Source: Peptoniphilus mikwangii
GTDB taxonomy: Bacteria; Bacillota; Clostridia; Tissierellales; Peptoniphilaceae
NCBI RefSeq assembly: GCF_000468535.1
Contig: NZ_AUQY01000001.1
Span: forward strand, 1 to 64,000
DNA length: 64,000 nucleotides
Direction of reading: 5' to 3'
Shown: piece after piece, positions 9,719-18,480 of the stretch
Numbering within the stretch: position 1 is the stretch's first letter
Layout of the letters: the number at the start of each line of letters is the position of its first letter
Translations under genes and position numbers: made by a program
Notes under the pieces: model-generated
The model's database searches: none
Told to the model about the DNA's origin: nothing
The model's input: the letters and a program-made list of their open reading frames with translations, nothing else

Positions 9719-9745
9719 GGGAAGTTTAATACTTCTCTTTTTTTA
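9717..9745 (+). terminator. Terminator after the DUF4153 gene
   Basis: AAGGGAAG pairs with CTTCTCTT (one G-T wobble) across an AT loop, followed by a run of T. Confidence 0.75.
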
Positions 9746-9773
9746 TATAGTTGTATTTATAATATATAATTTT

Positions 9774-9783
9774 ATGGTAAAAT
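9774..9783 (+). promoter_or_regulatory. Extended -10 box of the yabB-rsmI-nurA-herA operon
   Basis: ATGGTAAAAT at 9774-9783 ends only six bases before the ATG at 9790. No purine-rich ribosome site is present between them. If this is the -10, transcription would begin at or next to the start codon. Confidence 0.4.
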
Positions 9784-9789
9784 AATTTT

Positions 9790-10485
9790 ATGAAAAGAGA
9801 TTATGTACCCGGAACAAAATATATAATTTATCAAGATGAAAATAGTTTTAAATATGGCACTGATTCATTAATATTATCATCATTTGCAAAAGTAAAAGGC
9901 GTTTGTGCGGATTTTGGTAGCGGAACAGGAATTTTGTGTTTAAGGCTTATTGATAAAGCAACAAAATTTATAAATTTTGAAATAAATGAAAATGCAGTAA
10001 AGCTTTTAAATAAGTCCATAATAGAAAATCATCTTGATGATAAAATAATAAATTACAATATTGATATATCGGATGTTAAAAATTTTGTTTTACATCAGAG
10101 TGTGGATACAATAGTAATAAATCCTCCATACTACAATAGCGGAATGAGAGCCGGCAATGATACTATTGCAAAAGCAAGACATAGCGAGAGATTAGATGAT
10201 TTTGTGAATGCAGCTAAGTATATGCTTAAAAATGGAGGAACTATCTATATTGTAATAGCGGTTGAAAGAATGATAGATTTGTTTATACTTCTTAGAGATG
10301 CAAGTATTGAACCTAAAAAAATTAGATTTGTAAAAAAGAATTTTAATTCAAAAGCGAGTTTAATTTTAGTAAAGGCAGTTAAACAAGCTAAATGTGGATT
10401 TAACATAGAACAAGACTTAGTATTGTATGAAAATGATAAAATTTCACATGACTTTGAAAAAATATATAATAACGAGGAGATATAG
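9790..10485 (+). CDS. tRNA1(Val) A37 N6-methyltransferase family protein (YabB/TrmN6-like)
   Basis: A SAM-dependent methyltransferase of 231 aa. The SAM loop is DFGSGTG (41-47) and the catalytic motif for exocyclic amine methylation is NPPY (111-114), followed by AKARHSERLDDF as in the TrmN6/YfiC group. It directly abuts rsmI, the arrangement seen for yabB and rsmI in Bacillus. The N-terminus RDYVPGTKYIIYQDENSFKYGTDSLILSSF fits the family start, so the ATG at 9790 is right although it lacks a visible ribosome site. The exact tRNA target is inferred from the family. Confidence 0.85.
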   Translation: MKRDYVPGTKYIIYQDENSFKYGTDSLILSSFAKVKGVCADFGSGTGILCLRLIDKATKFINFEINENAVKLLNKSIIENHLDDKIINYNIDISDVKNFVLHQSVDTIVINPPYYNSGMRAGNDTIAKARHSERLDDFVNAAKYMLKNGGTIYIVIAVERMIDLFILLRDASIEPKKIRFVKKNFNSKASLILVKAVKQAKCGFNIEQDLVLYENDKISHDFEKIYNNEEI

Positions 10486-11298
10486 ATGATATATTTTTGT
10501 CCTACACCAATCGGAAATTTAAAGGATATAACGGAGAGAACACTTGAAGTATTAAATTCAGTAGATATAATTGCGGCAGAAGATACAAGAGTTACCTTAA
10601 AACTTTTAAATAGTTATGGAATCAAAAAAAAGTTGATAAGTTATCATAAGTTTAACGAAGTTTCTCAATCTGAAAATATAGTTGAGCTTTCAAAAGATAA
10701 TGATATAGCTGTTGTAACTGATGCAGGACTTCCCGGAATAAGTGATCCGGGAGAGGTGCTTGTAAAAAAACTTATAGAAGAAAAAATTGAATTTAAAGTT
10801 TTACCGGGTGCCAATGCTGCACTTACTGCACTTGTTTTATCAGGACTTGATACTGAACACTTTATTTTTTACGGTTTTTTGAATTCAAAGTCAAGCTTGA
10901 GAAAAAAAGAACTTGAAAATATAAAGGATTTAAAATTCACATTAATTTTTTATGAAGCACCACATAGATTAAAGGCAATGTTAGATGATTTATATGAAAT
11001 ATTTGAAGATAGAAAAATTTCAATTTCAAGAGAACTTACAAAAATGTATGAAACTACATATAGAGGATCATTGGAGAGTATATTAAATAATTTTGATGAT
11101 ATAACTTTAAAAGGGGAATTTGTAATTGTTGTAGAGGGATTTTGTAAGAAAAATGAAGGAATTGATATAAAGTCAATACTTGAAGCTAAAATTCAGTCGG
11201 GAGTTAAGAAATCTCAGGCTGTAAAAGATGTTTCAAAGGAATATAATTTATCTAAAAATGAAGTTTATAAAATTAGTTTAGAGGTTTTTAATGAGTAA
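10486..11298 (+). CDS. rsmI: 16S rRNA (cytidine1402-2'-O)-methyltransferase
   Basis: Methylates C1402 of 16S rRNA in the decoding centre. The 270-aa protein has the tetrapyrrole-methylase fold signature at its start (CPTPIGNLKDITERTLEVL) followed by AAEDTRVTLKLLNSYGIKK and the SAM site VTDAGLPGISDPG, all diagnostic of RsmI. It starts on the base after the yabB stop, with GAGGAGAT in front. Its last bases overlap nurA by 8, placing an rRNA modification gene in the same transcript as DNA repair genes. Confidence 0.95.
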   Translation: MIYFCPTPIGNLKDITERTLEVLNSVDIIAAEDTRVTLKLLNSYGIKKKLISYHKFNEVSQSENIVELSKDNDIAVVTDAGLPGISDPGEVLVKKLIEEKIEFKVLPGANAALTALVLSGLDTEHFIFYGFLNSKSSLRKKELENIKDLKFTLIFYEAPHRLKAMLDDLYEIFEDRKISISRELTKMYETTYRGSLESILNNFDDITLKGEFVIVVEGFCKKNEGIDIKSILEAKIQSGVKKSQAVKDVSKEYNLSKNEVYKISLEVFNE

Positions 11299-12235
11299 TT
11301 TAAAAGATATTGAAACTGAAATAAAAAATATTAATACATTGCTTAAAAATAAATATGAAGAAATTTTTTCTATGGATATGAATCAGTTCAGGACGGAAAT
11401 TTTAAATAAGGCAGGAAAAATAAAAACTCTCAAGAAACTTTCAAGCGATGAGCTTTTAAAATTTGGACTTGTAGTTGGAGTAGACGGTTCTACAAACAGA
11501 GTTGGGGGAGCGTATCCGCACTATATAGAATTATTCCAAGCTCTTGCAAAACCGACGGTAGGAGAAAGAATTTTTTTAAATGAATGTTATACTCCGATGA
11601 TAGACGGAATTATTGACAATAGGGAATTTGAAAATAAGAATAGAGATAAGATGCTTGCCGATATTGAACTTAAAGCTGCATTAAAATCAATAGAACAGCA
11701 TAGACCTAAGATTTTGATGATGGACGGAGGTCTTATACGATATAAAATAAATAATAGTGACGGATATAATGAACTTATTGAAAATGCTGAAAAAAATGAC
11801 GTTATTTTAGTCGGAGTTATTAAAGATTTAAAGACTAATATAATTTCACGTTCTGTAAATAGAGCCGAAAATATCTATGATAGAGAAATTTTATATGGCA
11901 GACTTTTAAAAGGAGAAATTTTTGAAGTTTTTGATGCATATAATAATAAGTTTCAGGAGGGAGGACTTGTGAGTGCATTTCTCAGAACTTCAAACTCTGC
12001 TATGATGGTAGGACTTGATTTAATAGAAAGTCAAAGAGAATATTTGACGGATATTGCAAATTTGGTATATACATTGACTCCGGAGAATTCAAGAGGAGTT
12101 CCTTTATGGCTTGATATTGTTGATAGTGAGGTTAAAATAACAGATGCTATAATAAAAGCTATGCTTGAAGAATATTTAGACAGAGATATATATGAAAGAT
12201 TTTTTATATCGGAAAGAGATAGGAGAAGTTTATGA
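11291..12235 (+). CDS. nurA: NurA-domain nuclease
   Basis: A 314-aa protein of the NurA family (PF09376). In archaea NurA is a 5'-3' exonuclease that works with the HerA translocase in DNA end resection. Candidate metal ligands are visible: D65 in VVGVDGSTNRVGG, E126 in ADIELKAA and D145 in ILMMDGGLIRY. The N-terminal 45 residues look helical. The stop overlaps the herA start by 4 bases (ATGA), so the pair is translationally coupled, the same pairing as in archaea and in some bacteria. Activity in this bacterium is inferred from the family and partner. Confidence 0.85.
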   Translation: MSNLKDIETEIKNINTLLKNKYEEIFSMDMNQFRTEILNKAGKIKTLKKLSSDELLKFGLVVGVDGSTNRVGGAYPHYIELFQALAKPTVGERIFLNECYTPMIDGIIDNREFENKNRDKMLADIELKAALKSIEQHRPKILMMDGGLIRYKINNSDGYNELIENAEKNDVILVGVIKDLKTNIISRSVNRAENIYDREILYGRLLKGEIFEVFDAYNNKFQEGGLVSAFLRTSNSAMMVGLDLIESQREYLTDIANLVYTLTPENSRGVPLWLDIVDSEVKITDAIIKAMLEEYLDRDIYERFFISERDRRSL

Positions 12236-14076
12236 AAGTAGTTGGAATTACAACAGGACAAGAAGTATATATAGGTTCAAAAGATAGAAACTTTAGGATG
12301 AATGAGTTTTTAATCGTTGAAGATGAAGTTCAAGGAGATTTAGTAGGAGAAATAGTTGAAGCTAAAACTTTTAACAGATATATCCCGCTTAATATTGGTG
12401 GAGATTTCATTGATAATTCAGTTATTGAAAGTCTTAGAATTATGGGATATGACGTAAATGATGAAACTATATATATAGGTAGACTTCGTCTGTTAAAGGA
12501 AGCATTATATCCTGTGCTTACAGGTAGCAGTGTTAGGGTTCCGAAGTTTTCTGAAGTTAAAAAATTAATTATATCTACAAGTCCAAGTGACGGACTTTTG
12601 CTTGGGGTAATCAGAAATACGGATTCACTTACAGATGATATGAATGATGAGTATAAGAATTTAGTTGAAACATTTGAGTACGGAAAATTTTTAAATCAAA
12701 AAGATGTACCATATGTGTTTGATTATAAGTCAATGCACGAATATCCTCATATTGGAGTTTTTGGAGGATCAGGTTCCGGAAAGAGTTTCGGACTTAGAGT
12801 TGTTCTTGAAGAAATCATGCAAAAAAATATTCCTACAATTGTTCTTGATCCGCATTATGAAATGTCATTTAGTCAAAAATCAAGCGGAAATATCGTAAGA
12901 GATTATAATGATAAATTTTCGGCTTTGCAGATAGGTGTCGATATTGGAATAAAATTTGAAGAACTTACAGTTGCCGATATTAAAAATCTTTTGAATACGT
13001 CAAGTCAGCTTACTGATTCTATGAATAACACAGTAGATACAATTTTTGTAAGGGGGAACAATTATTTCAGCTTTTTTAATAAGCTAAAATATTTAATAGA
13101 AGCTCAAGAAGTTGGTTCAATTGAAAAAATTGATGAGAAGATTTTCTATGCAGAACAGGAAGAAAAAGAAGAATGGGAAGAAAAAAGAAAAATATTTTTA
13201 AAATATGATAAAACTTGTCCAATACAATCTGTAAAAGGAGTTATGTGGCGTCTTGCTAAATTATATAATGAGGGGATTTTTAATAGAGATATAACAGAAC
13301 TTGTAGATGGACTTAAATCAGGTAACCTTATGGTTATACAAGGATCTACAAGGATTATACAAGTATTTTCTACATACTTATTGAATAAGTTGTATTATGA
13401 GAGAAGAGAATATAGAGAATCTGTATACAGAGCGGAAACGGCAGAATTTTTTCCGCCATTTATAATTGTTACGGATGAAGCACATAATTTCGCTCCAAAA
13501 GGATATGATACGCCTTCAAAATCTATTTTAAGGGAGATAGCACAAGAGGGGAGAAAATACGGTGTATTTTTAATTCTTGCGACACAGAGGCCGACTCTTT
13601 TAGATGAAACTATAACTGCACAATTAAATACAAAATTTATTTTTAGAACTGTAAGGGCATCCGATATTGATACTATTAGAGAAGAAACTGATATTTCTAC
13701 CGATGAATCAAAAAGATTGCCATATCTCACAACCGGTGATGTATTTATATCATCTGCTAAAATGGGAAGAACTTCTTATGTCAGAATAAGAGCGGCACAT
13801 ACTCAATCACCTCATAAGGAAAATCCGTTTGATGAACTTTCAAGTATAAAACTGAAAGATAATGCTAAATTTTTAAATTATGTAAAAGAATATATGCCTA
13901 TATCCACATCGGTAGACAGCCTTTCAATAATTAGGAGTATTTATGAAAAATATTCAGTAAATTATACAGTAGATCAATTTAATTTAAAATTGAAAGAACT
14001 TGAAAATTGTGGACTTATTGAAGTTGAAGAGACGTTTTTAGGTTCACAATATAAACTTAAAGATGGAGAAAATTAG
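12232..14076 (+). CDS. herA: HerA-type hexameric DNA translocase ATPase
   Basis: A 614-aa protein with an N-terminal beta-barrel-like region (about 1-110), then a RecA-like motor. Walker A is GGSGSGKS (178-185). Walker B is FIIVTDEAHNFAP with D415/E416. A downstream REIAQEGRKYGVFLILATQRPTLLDETITAQLNTKF segment holds the sensor and arginine-finger region typical of HerA/FtsK relatives. A charged coiled coil (about 300-325) interrupts the motor, and the last 60 residues look like a winged-helix region. It is coupled to nurA, so a NurA-HerA end-processing complex is the simplest reading. Confidence 0.88.
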   Translation: MKVVGITTGQEVYIGSKDRNFRMNEFLIVEDEVQGDLVGEIVEAKTFNRYIPLNIGGDFIDNSVIESLRIMGYDVNDETIYIGRLRLLKEALYPVLTGSSVRVPKFSEVKKLIISTSPSDGLLLGVIRNTDSLTDDMNDEYKNLVETFEYGKFLNQKDVPYVFDYKSMHEYPHIGVFGGSGSGKSFGLRVVLEEIMQKNIPTIVLDPHYEMSFSQKSSGNIVRDYNDKFSALQIGVDIGIKFEELTVADIKNLLNTSSQLTDSMNNTVDTIFVRGNNYFSFFNKLKYLIEAQEVGSIEKIDEKIFYAEQEEKEEWEEKRKIFLKYDKTCPIQSVKGVMWRLAKLYNEGIFNRDITELVDGLKSGNLMVIQGSTRIIQVFSTYLLNKLYYERREYRESVYRAETAEFFPPFIIVTDEAHNFAPKGYDTPSKSILREIAQEGRKYGVFLILATQRPTLLDETITAQLNTKFIFRTVRASDIDTIREETDISTDESKRLPYLTTGDVFISSAKMGRTSYVRIRAAHTQSPHKENPFDELSSIKLKDNAKFLNYVKEYMPISTSVDSLSIIRSIYEKYSVNYTVDQFNLKLKELENCGLIEVEETFLGSQYKLKDGEN

Positions 14077-14085
14077 GAGATATTT

Positions 14086-14775
14086 ATGGATATAAATAAA
14101 TATATAATGGACGAGCTTTTTAAAAATCAAGATTTAGAATATAGAGAATTTAATTCAAAATTGATTCCGAATGTGAATAAAGATACAATGATAGGTGTTA
14201 GAACCCCTATACTTAGAAATATTTCAAAACATATTTTAAAAAACTATAATTATGATGATTTTTTAAATAGTATTCCGCACAAATATTTTGAAGAAAATAA
14301 TTTGCACGGATTTTTGATTGAAAGAGAGAACAATTTTGAAAAAGCGATTAAACTGATAGATGATTTTTTACCTGTTGTAGATAATTGGGCGACCTGTGAT
14401 TTATTTTCTCCGGTAATTTTTAAAAAATATCCTGAAAAATCTTATGCGGAAATTCTAAGGTGGCTTGAGAGTGAACATACTTATACAAAGAGATTTGCTA
14501 TAGTATCTCTAATGTCAAAATATCTTGATGAAAGATTTGAAACTGATATGTTATATAAGGTTGCAGAAATAAAATCGGATGAATACTATATAAATATGGC
14601 AATAGCATGGTATTTAAGTTTTGCACTTGTAAAGCAATATGATGTGGCAATTAAATTGATAGAAGAGAAGTCATTAGATAAGTTTGTTCAAAACAAGTCG
14701 ATACAAAAAGCGGTTGAAAGTAGAAGAATAAGTGATGATAGAAAATTGTATCTAAAATCACTTAAAATTAAATAA
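14086..14775 (+). CDS. AlkD-like DNA alkylation repair protein
   Basis: A 229-aa all-helical HEAT-like repeat protein of PF08713. AlkD members remove bulky or cationic alkylated bases such as 3- and 7-methylpurines. Seen here are GVRTPILRNISKHI near the start, DNWATCDLFSP around residue 102 (Trp and Asp as in the AlkD active cleft) and RFAIVSLMSKYL. It starts 9 bases after the herA stop with an AGGAGAT site, so it is the last gene of the yabB-rsmI-nurA-herA transcript. The substrate range is inferred. Confidence 0.85.
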   Translation: MDINKYIMDELFKNQDLEYREFNSKLIPNVNKDTMIGVRTPILRNISKHILKNYNYDDFLNSIPHKYFEENNLHGFLIERENNFEKAIKLIDDFLPVVDNWATCDLFSPVIFKKYPEKSYAEILRWLESEHTYTKRFAIVSLMSKYLDERFETDMLYKVAEIKSDEYYINMAIAWYLSFALVKQYDVAIKLIEEKSLDKFVQNKSIQKAVESRRISDDRKLYLKSLKIK

Positions 14776-14832
14776 TATGCAAGAATTAAATAATAGATAA
14801 TAAAGACAAATTCATTTAATTGAAACAAATTA

Positions 14833-14865
14833 AAAAGCAGCTTTAAGCTGCTTTTATCTTTTTTT
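14833..14865. terminator. Bidirectional terminator between alkD and the convergent HerA-like gene
   Basis: AAAAGCAGCT-TTA-AGCTGCTTTT is a perfect 10-bp stem with T-runs on both sides; it overlaps the stop codon of the minus-strand gene. Confidence 0.85.
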
Positions 14866-16371
14866 AGTTATTGATCCGAAGAGACCTCTTGCTATTTCAC
14901 GACCTATTGAGCGAGTCATTGTATTGAGGAATGAATCTACTCCTTTTGTGACTGCACTTTGAGTTTTTCTTCTCTGTCTCTCTTCATATTCTTGTTGTTT
15001 TTTAAGCTCTTTTTCTCTTTGAGCTTTAAGTTTTTCTTCTTCTCGTTGAAGTTTTAACTCTTCAATTTTTTGTGTTGTATTTATGATTTCCTGTTTTTGC
15101 TCAGTTAACTTTCTTTCCAAAATTTCATATGCGGATTCTCTATCCACAAGTTCTCTATATTTATAGAACAATTGAGAATTTGAAATTATATATTGATATT
15201 CGTCATCCGTAAGAGCATCAAATGATGAATGAGGCGGTAGAATAAGAGCCTTATTTGTAATTGAAGGAGCTCCGCTTTCATCAAGAAATGAAATTAAAGC
15301 CTCTCCGGTTTTAAGCTTTGTTATTTCCTCGGATATATTCATACTTGGGTTTGGTCTAAATGTTTCAGAAATTTCTTTTATTGCTTTTAATTCTCTTGGA
15401 GAGAATGCTCTCAGTTGATGTACTATTCTGTTGCCGAGCTGTGATGATACAGTTGATGGAATATCAAGCGGATTTTGTGTTATAAAGAATATTCCGACTC
15501 CCTTTGAACGAATGAGTCTTATGACCTGTTCAATTTTGTCCTGAATTAATTTAGGCGCATTATTGAATAGAAGATGTGCTTCGTCAAAGAAGAATACCAG
15601 TTTTGGAATTTCAGGATTTCCAATTTCCGGAAGAGTTTCAAATAATTCTGAAAGAAGCCATAACAGAAACATAGAATATAGTGTAGGGTTATTTATAAGT
15701 TTTTTGCTTGATAAAATATTTATATATCCTCTTCCGTCCGTATCTTTTTTAAATATATCATTTATGTCAAGAGCAGGTTCTGCGAAAAACATATCGCCCC
15801 CTCTGTCTTCAAGCATCAAAATTTTTCTTTGAATTGCACTTATACTTTGTTCAGTTATATTTCCATATAAGCTTGAATATTTATTCTTATTTTCCGCCAA
15901 GTAGTTTAACATTGAACGGAGATCTTTTATATCAATTAATAGAAGTCCCTGTTCATCTGCAACTCTAAAGGCGATGTTCAATATTCCTGTTTGCGTATCA
16001 TTTAGTTCTAATATTTGTGATAGTAGGATAGGACCCATTTCTGATATGGTAATTCTTAGAGGAAGACCTTTTTCTCCATACACATCCCAAAGCGTTATCG
16101 GATAATTTTTAAACTCAAAGTTTTGCAAATTCAGTTCCGATATTCTTGAATTTAATTTGTCGTTCATTGTGCCGATTTTGCATAAATTTGCAAGATCACC
16201 TTTTACATCGGAAAGTATTGTCGGAACACCCAAATCGGAAAAATATTCACATAAGACTTTAAGAGTTACAGTTTTTCCTGTACCGGTTGCTCCACAAATT
16301 AAACCGTGTTGGTTTACTTTATCGCTTAATAAATTTATATCTTCATTTCCACGTGCAATCAATAGTTCCAT
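14854..16371 (-). CDS. HerA-C/DUF853-family ATPase (YjgR-like)
   Basis: A 505-aa P-loop ATPase. Walker A is GATGTGKT (27-34), Walker B lies in KLVFFFDEAHLLF, and a conserved VGIFFITQNPLDIPSTVSSQLGNR segment matches DUF853 (PF05872), the HerA/FtsK-like group typified by E. coli YjgR. The C-terminus is a basic, Glu/Lys-rich coiled coil (about 415-470). I use the ATG at 16371 because GGAGGT lies just upstream; the upstream in-frame ATG overlaps that site. The gene is monocistronic and convergent with the nurA-herA operon. Its role is unknown; it is probably a DNA-directed motor. Confidence 0.85.
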   Translation of the reverse strand: MELLIARGNEDINLLSDKVNQHGLICGATGTGKTVTLKVLCEYFSDLGVPTILSDVKGDLANLCKIGTMNDKLNSRISELNLQNFEFKNYPITLWDVYGEKGLPLRITISEMGPILLSQILELNDTQTGILNIAFRVADEQGLLLIDIKDLRSMLNYLAENKNKYSSLYGNITEQSISAIQRKILMLEDRGGDMFFAEPALDINDIFKKDTDGRGYINILSSKKLINNPTLYSMFLLWLLSELFETLPEIGNPEIPKLVFFFDEAHLLFNNAPKLIQDKIEQVIRLIRSKGVGIFFITQNPLDIPSTVSSQLGNRIVHQLRAFSPRELKAIKEISETFRPNPSMNISEEITKLKTGEALISFLDESGAPSITNKALILPPHSSFDALTDDEYQYIISNSQLFYKYRELVDRESAYEILERKLTEQKQEIINTTQKIEELKLQREEEKLKAQREKELKKQQEYEERQRRKTQSAVTKGVDSFLNTMTRSIGREIARGLFGSITKKR

Positions 16372-16441
16372 GATAACCTCCATGTTAGTTCTTAATTTAG
16401 ATTATAACATTAAACTGATAATAAAAAAAATAGTAAATAAA

Positions 16442-16465
16442 AAAACATCCTTTAACAAGGATGTT
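16442..16465 (-). terminator. Terminator of the folate operon
   Basis: On the minus strand AACATCCTT pairs with AAGGATGTT and runs into TTTTTTATTT immediately after the folBK stop. Confidence 0.85.
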
Positions 16466-17282
16466 ATGAGTTGGCTTTCAGTTCTTCAAATAAAACTCTC
16501 ATGGATTTATTAAAGATTGGATGAATGTAATGAGCCGCTATATCACACATTGGCTCAAGGACAAATTGCCTTTCTGAAATATATGGATGAGGGATTATCA
16601 AATCCGGATGGTACATTTTAAAATCATCAAAGAATAAAATATCAATATCAACTGTTCTCGGGCCCCAATGAATTTCACGTTTGCGTCCGAGGTCAAGTTC
16701 TATTTTTTGTAAATGCCTTAGAAGTTCAAGCGGTTCATAGGTAGTTGAAATTTCAATAACTTGATTTAAAAAATCATTTTGCTGGGTATAACCCCAAGGT
16801 GCCGTTTTATATAATTTAGATGATTTTACGACAGTTGTGTATTCGTCATTTATCATTTCTACAGCACTTGCCAATATTTCATTTGAGTTACCCATATTGG
16901 AGCCTAAACCTAAAAAAGCAAAATGTCTTTTTCTATATATTTCAATAAAAATATTGTCTGTCGGAAGCATTACGGGAGCCCATGGCTTTTTTACTCTTAC
17001 AAATACATCTTCCACAATTTCATATTTTTTTAATATGAATTGTGCAATTTCTTCAGCACAGGTTTCAATTAAGTCGTTTGATTTTGATTTAAAAAGTTTT
17101 GTTATATCTTCTGCCAGTATTCCATAGTGAACACTTTTTGTAAGGTCGCCTGTAATTGCACAATGCTGCAAATTAATTCCAAGTTTTAAATCAATCATAA
17201 ATTTTTGACCAAGTGATTTTTCGGCATCAAAGACTCCGTGATTTGCAAAAACTATTAAATTTGAAATGTTTATATAATCCAT
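16464..17282 (-). CDS. folBK: Fused dihydroneopterin aldolase - HPPK
   Basis: A bifunctional folate enzyme of 272 aa. Residues 1-117 are FolB (ANHGVFDAEKSLGQKF with E21/K22, and the conserved RVKKPWAP around K99/K100), which cleaves dihydroneopterin. Residues 118-272 are FolK, with FLGLGSNMG at its start and the metal/pyrophosphate-binding TVDIDILFFDD (D212, D214), which pyrophosphorylates the product. Fusions of these consecutive steps are common in Firmicutes. It lies 10 bases after the HD gene as the last gene of the operon. folP, the next pathway step, is not in the operon. Confidence 0.94.
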   Translation of the reverse strand: MDYINISNLIVFANHGVFDAEKSLGQKFMIDLKLGINLQHCAITGDLTKSVHYGILAEDITKLFKSKSNDLIETCAEEIAQFILKKYEIVEDVFVRVKKPWAPVMLPTDNIFIEIYRKRHFAFLGLGSNMGNSNEILASAVEMINDEYTTVVKSSKLYKTAPWGYTQQNDFLNQVIEISTTYEPLELLRHLQKIELDLGRKREIHWGPRTVDIDILFFDDFKMYHPDLIIPHPYISERQFVLEPMCDIAAHYIHPIFNKSMRVLFEELKANS

Positions 17283-17292
17283 GACTACTCCT

Positions 17293-17769
17293 TTAATAAG
17301 TTATTTTATGATTTTTCTTTTCAGAACTCCAGTTACAAACATCAGATGATATACAATCAAAACAATTTCTTGAAAGTTTATCAGCTTTATAAAAAAGACT
17401 TTCAAATGTAATTTCATCAGATTTTGTTCTGTGATTTTTTATTGCCGATAGTATTAGCATCTTATCATCAAGACTGAAGTTAGTATATTCAAGTGCAACC
17501 TTTGCAACATCACAAGATGCTATTTCGTGTCTTATACCTGATTTAATTTCTTCAATTCTGCCTAAATCATGAAGTATTGCCGCCGAATAAACCAAATCTC
17601 TATCTATATTAATTTTATTTTCGAGACATAAAATATAACAAATTCTTGCAACACTTAAAAAGTGCATCATATTATGTCTGCAATAAATTCTATCACGCTC
17701 TAAATACTCAAGTGTGCTTAATTTTTCTTTAATAAAATCTAAATTTAAAATTATATTTGTATTTATCAT
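17293..17769 (-). CDS. HD-domain phosphohydrolase in the folate operon
   Basis: A 158-aa protein with the HD metal ligands: H36 after RHNMMH, the paired HD at H67-D68 (AAILHDLGR), H81/H113 and D130 in YKADKLSR. A Cys-rich tail [14 protein letters not shown] follows. It overlaps folE by 4 bases (ATGA) and precedes folBK by 10, so it is deeply embedded in the folate operon. The pathway needs a phosphatase between FolE and FolB (dihydroneopterin triphosphate to dihydroneopterin) and none is otherwise visible here. This protein is a candidate, by context only; such HD proteins are also annotated as generic nucleotide hydrolases. Confidence 0.8.
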   Translation of the reverse strand: MINTNIILNLDFIKEKLSTLEYLERDRIYCRHNMMHFLSVARICYILCLENKINIDRDLVYSAAILHDLGRIEEIKSGIRHEIASCDVAKVALEYTNFSLDDKMLILSAIKNHRTKSDEITFESLFYKADKLSRNCFDCISSDVCNWSSEKKNHKITY

Positions 17770-18329
17770 AAATTCATCAATCTATATGCTTCATTTCTAA
17801 GATTTAAATCTGTTTCTAAAATTCCTCTACTTATTGAAGTAACAGTTTTTGTACCGGGTCTTTTTACACCGCGCATATTCATACACATATGCTCCGCCTC
17901 TATAACAACAAGTACACCTTGTGCATTTAAGTATTCCATAATTGCATTTGCAATTTCAAGATTTAATCTTTCTTGTAGTTGAGGTTTTTTAGCATATACA
18001 TCAACAGTTCTTGCAAGTTTTGAAAGCCCTGCTACTCTTCCGTTAGGCATATAAGCTATATGTACTTTACCCCAAAATGGAAGAAGATGGTGTTCGCACA
18101 TTGAATAAAAGGTTATATCTTTTTCAATTACCATATTTCCGTCAACAAGTTCAAATGTTTTTGACAAATGATTTTCGGCTGTTTGACCAAGACCGCTAAA
18201 AATTTCTTCATACATACGAGCTACCCTTTGAGGTGTTTCAACAAGTCCCTCTCTTGAAGGATCTTCTCCTATTGCCTCAAGTATCATAGTAACTGCCTTT
18301 TCAATTTTTTTATTATCTATTTTAATCAC
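17766..18329 (-). CDS. folE: GTP cyclohydrolase I
   Basis: Converts GTP to 7,8-dihydroneopterin triphosphate, the first step of folate synthesis. The 187-aa protein has the type IA family features: [19 protein letters not shown], the zinc ligands C78 and H81 in SMCEHHLLP and C149 in HMCMNMRG, and the end KTVTSISRG. The start is GTG at 18329; AAAGG lies almost directly against it, so initiation may be inefficient. The gene is led by a tetrahydrofolate riboswitch and terminator and is first in folE-HD-folBK. Confidence 0.95.
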   Translation of the reverse strand: MIKIDNKKIEKAVTMILEAIGEDPSREGLVETPQRVARMYEEIFSGLGQTAENHLSKTFELVDGNMVIEKDITFYSMCEHHLLPFWGKVHIAYMPNGRVAGLSKLARTVDVYAKKPQLQERLNLEIANAIMEYLNAQGVLVVIEAEHMCMNMRGVKRPGTKTVTSISRGILETDLNLRNEAYRLMNL

Positions 18330-18341
18330 CCTTTCAAAAAA

Positions 18342-18371
18342 TAAAAAAAAGCATTGTCAAAGACAACACTT
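18342..18371 (-). terminator. Riboswitch-controlled terminator before folE
   Basis: On the minus strand AGTGTTGTC pairs with GACAATGCT (two G-T pairs) and is followed by eight T. It lies between the riboswitch aptamer and the folE start. A competing pairing, CTTCC (end of the aptamer) with GGAAG (just before the terminator stem), would act as antiterminator. Confidence 0.85.
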
Positions 18372-18377
18372 CCATAA

Positions 18378-18471
18378 CAAAGCGGAAGCAATATATCATC
18401 GCAAAAAAAATTTTTTCGTTAGAAGACTACATCCCATTCTTCTACACTTAACGTGATATACTTACTCTTCG
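18378..18471 (-). promoter_or_regulatory. Tetrahydrofolate (THF) riboswitch
   Basis: Read on the minus strand, the segment has the conserved blocks of the THF aptamer in order: GAAGAGTA at the 5' side, CACGTTAAGTGT, GAATGGGATGT, and then GCGATGATATATTGCTTCCGC at the 3' side (compare the known GAGAGTAG, CGTTAAGTG, GAATGGGATGTCG and GCATCCGCTCC). The P1 helix is CGAAG (18471-18467) with CTTTG (18382-18378). It sits in front of folE, the classic target class, and is followed by a terminator. Folate binding should therefore switch the operon off. Identification is from memory of the consensus. Confidence 0.92.
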
Positions 18472-18480
18472 TCTGTGTAA

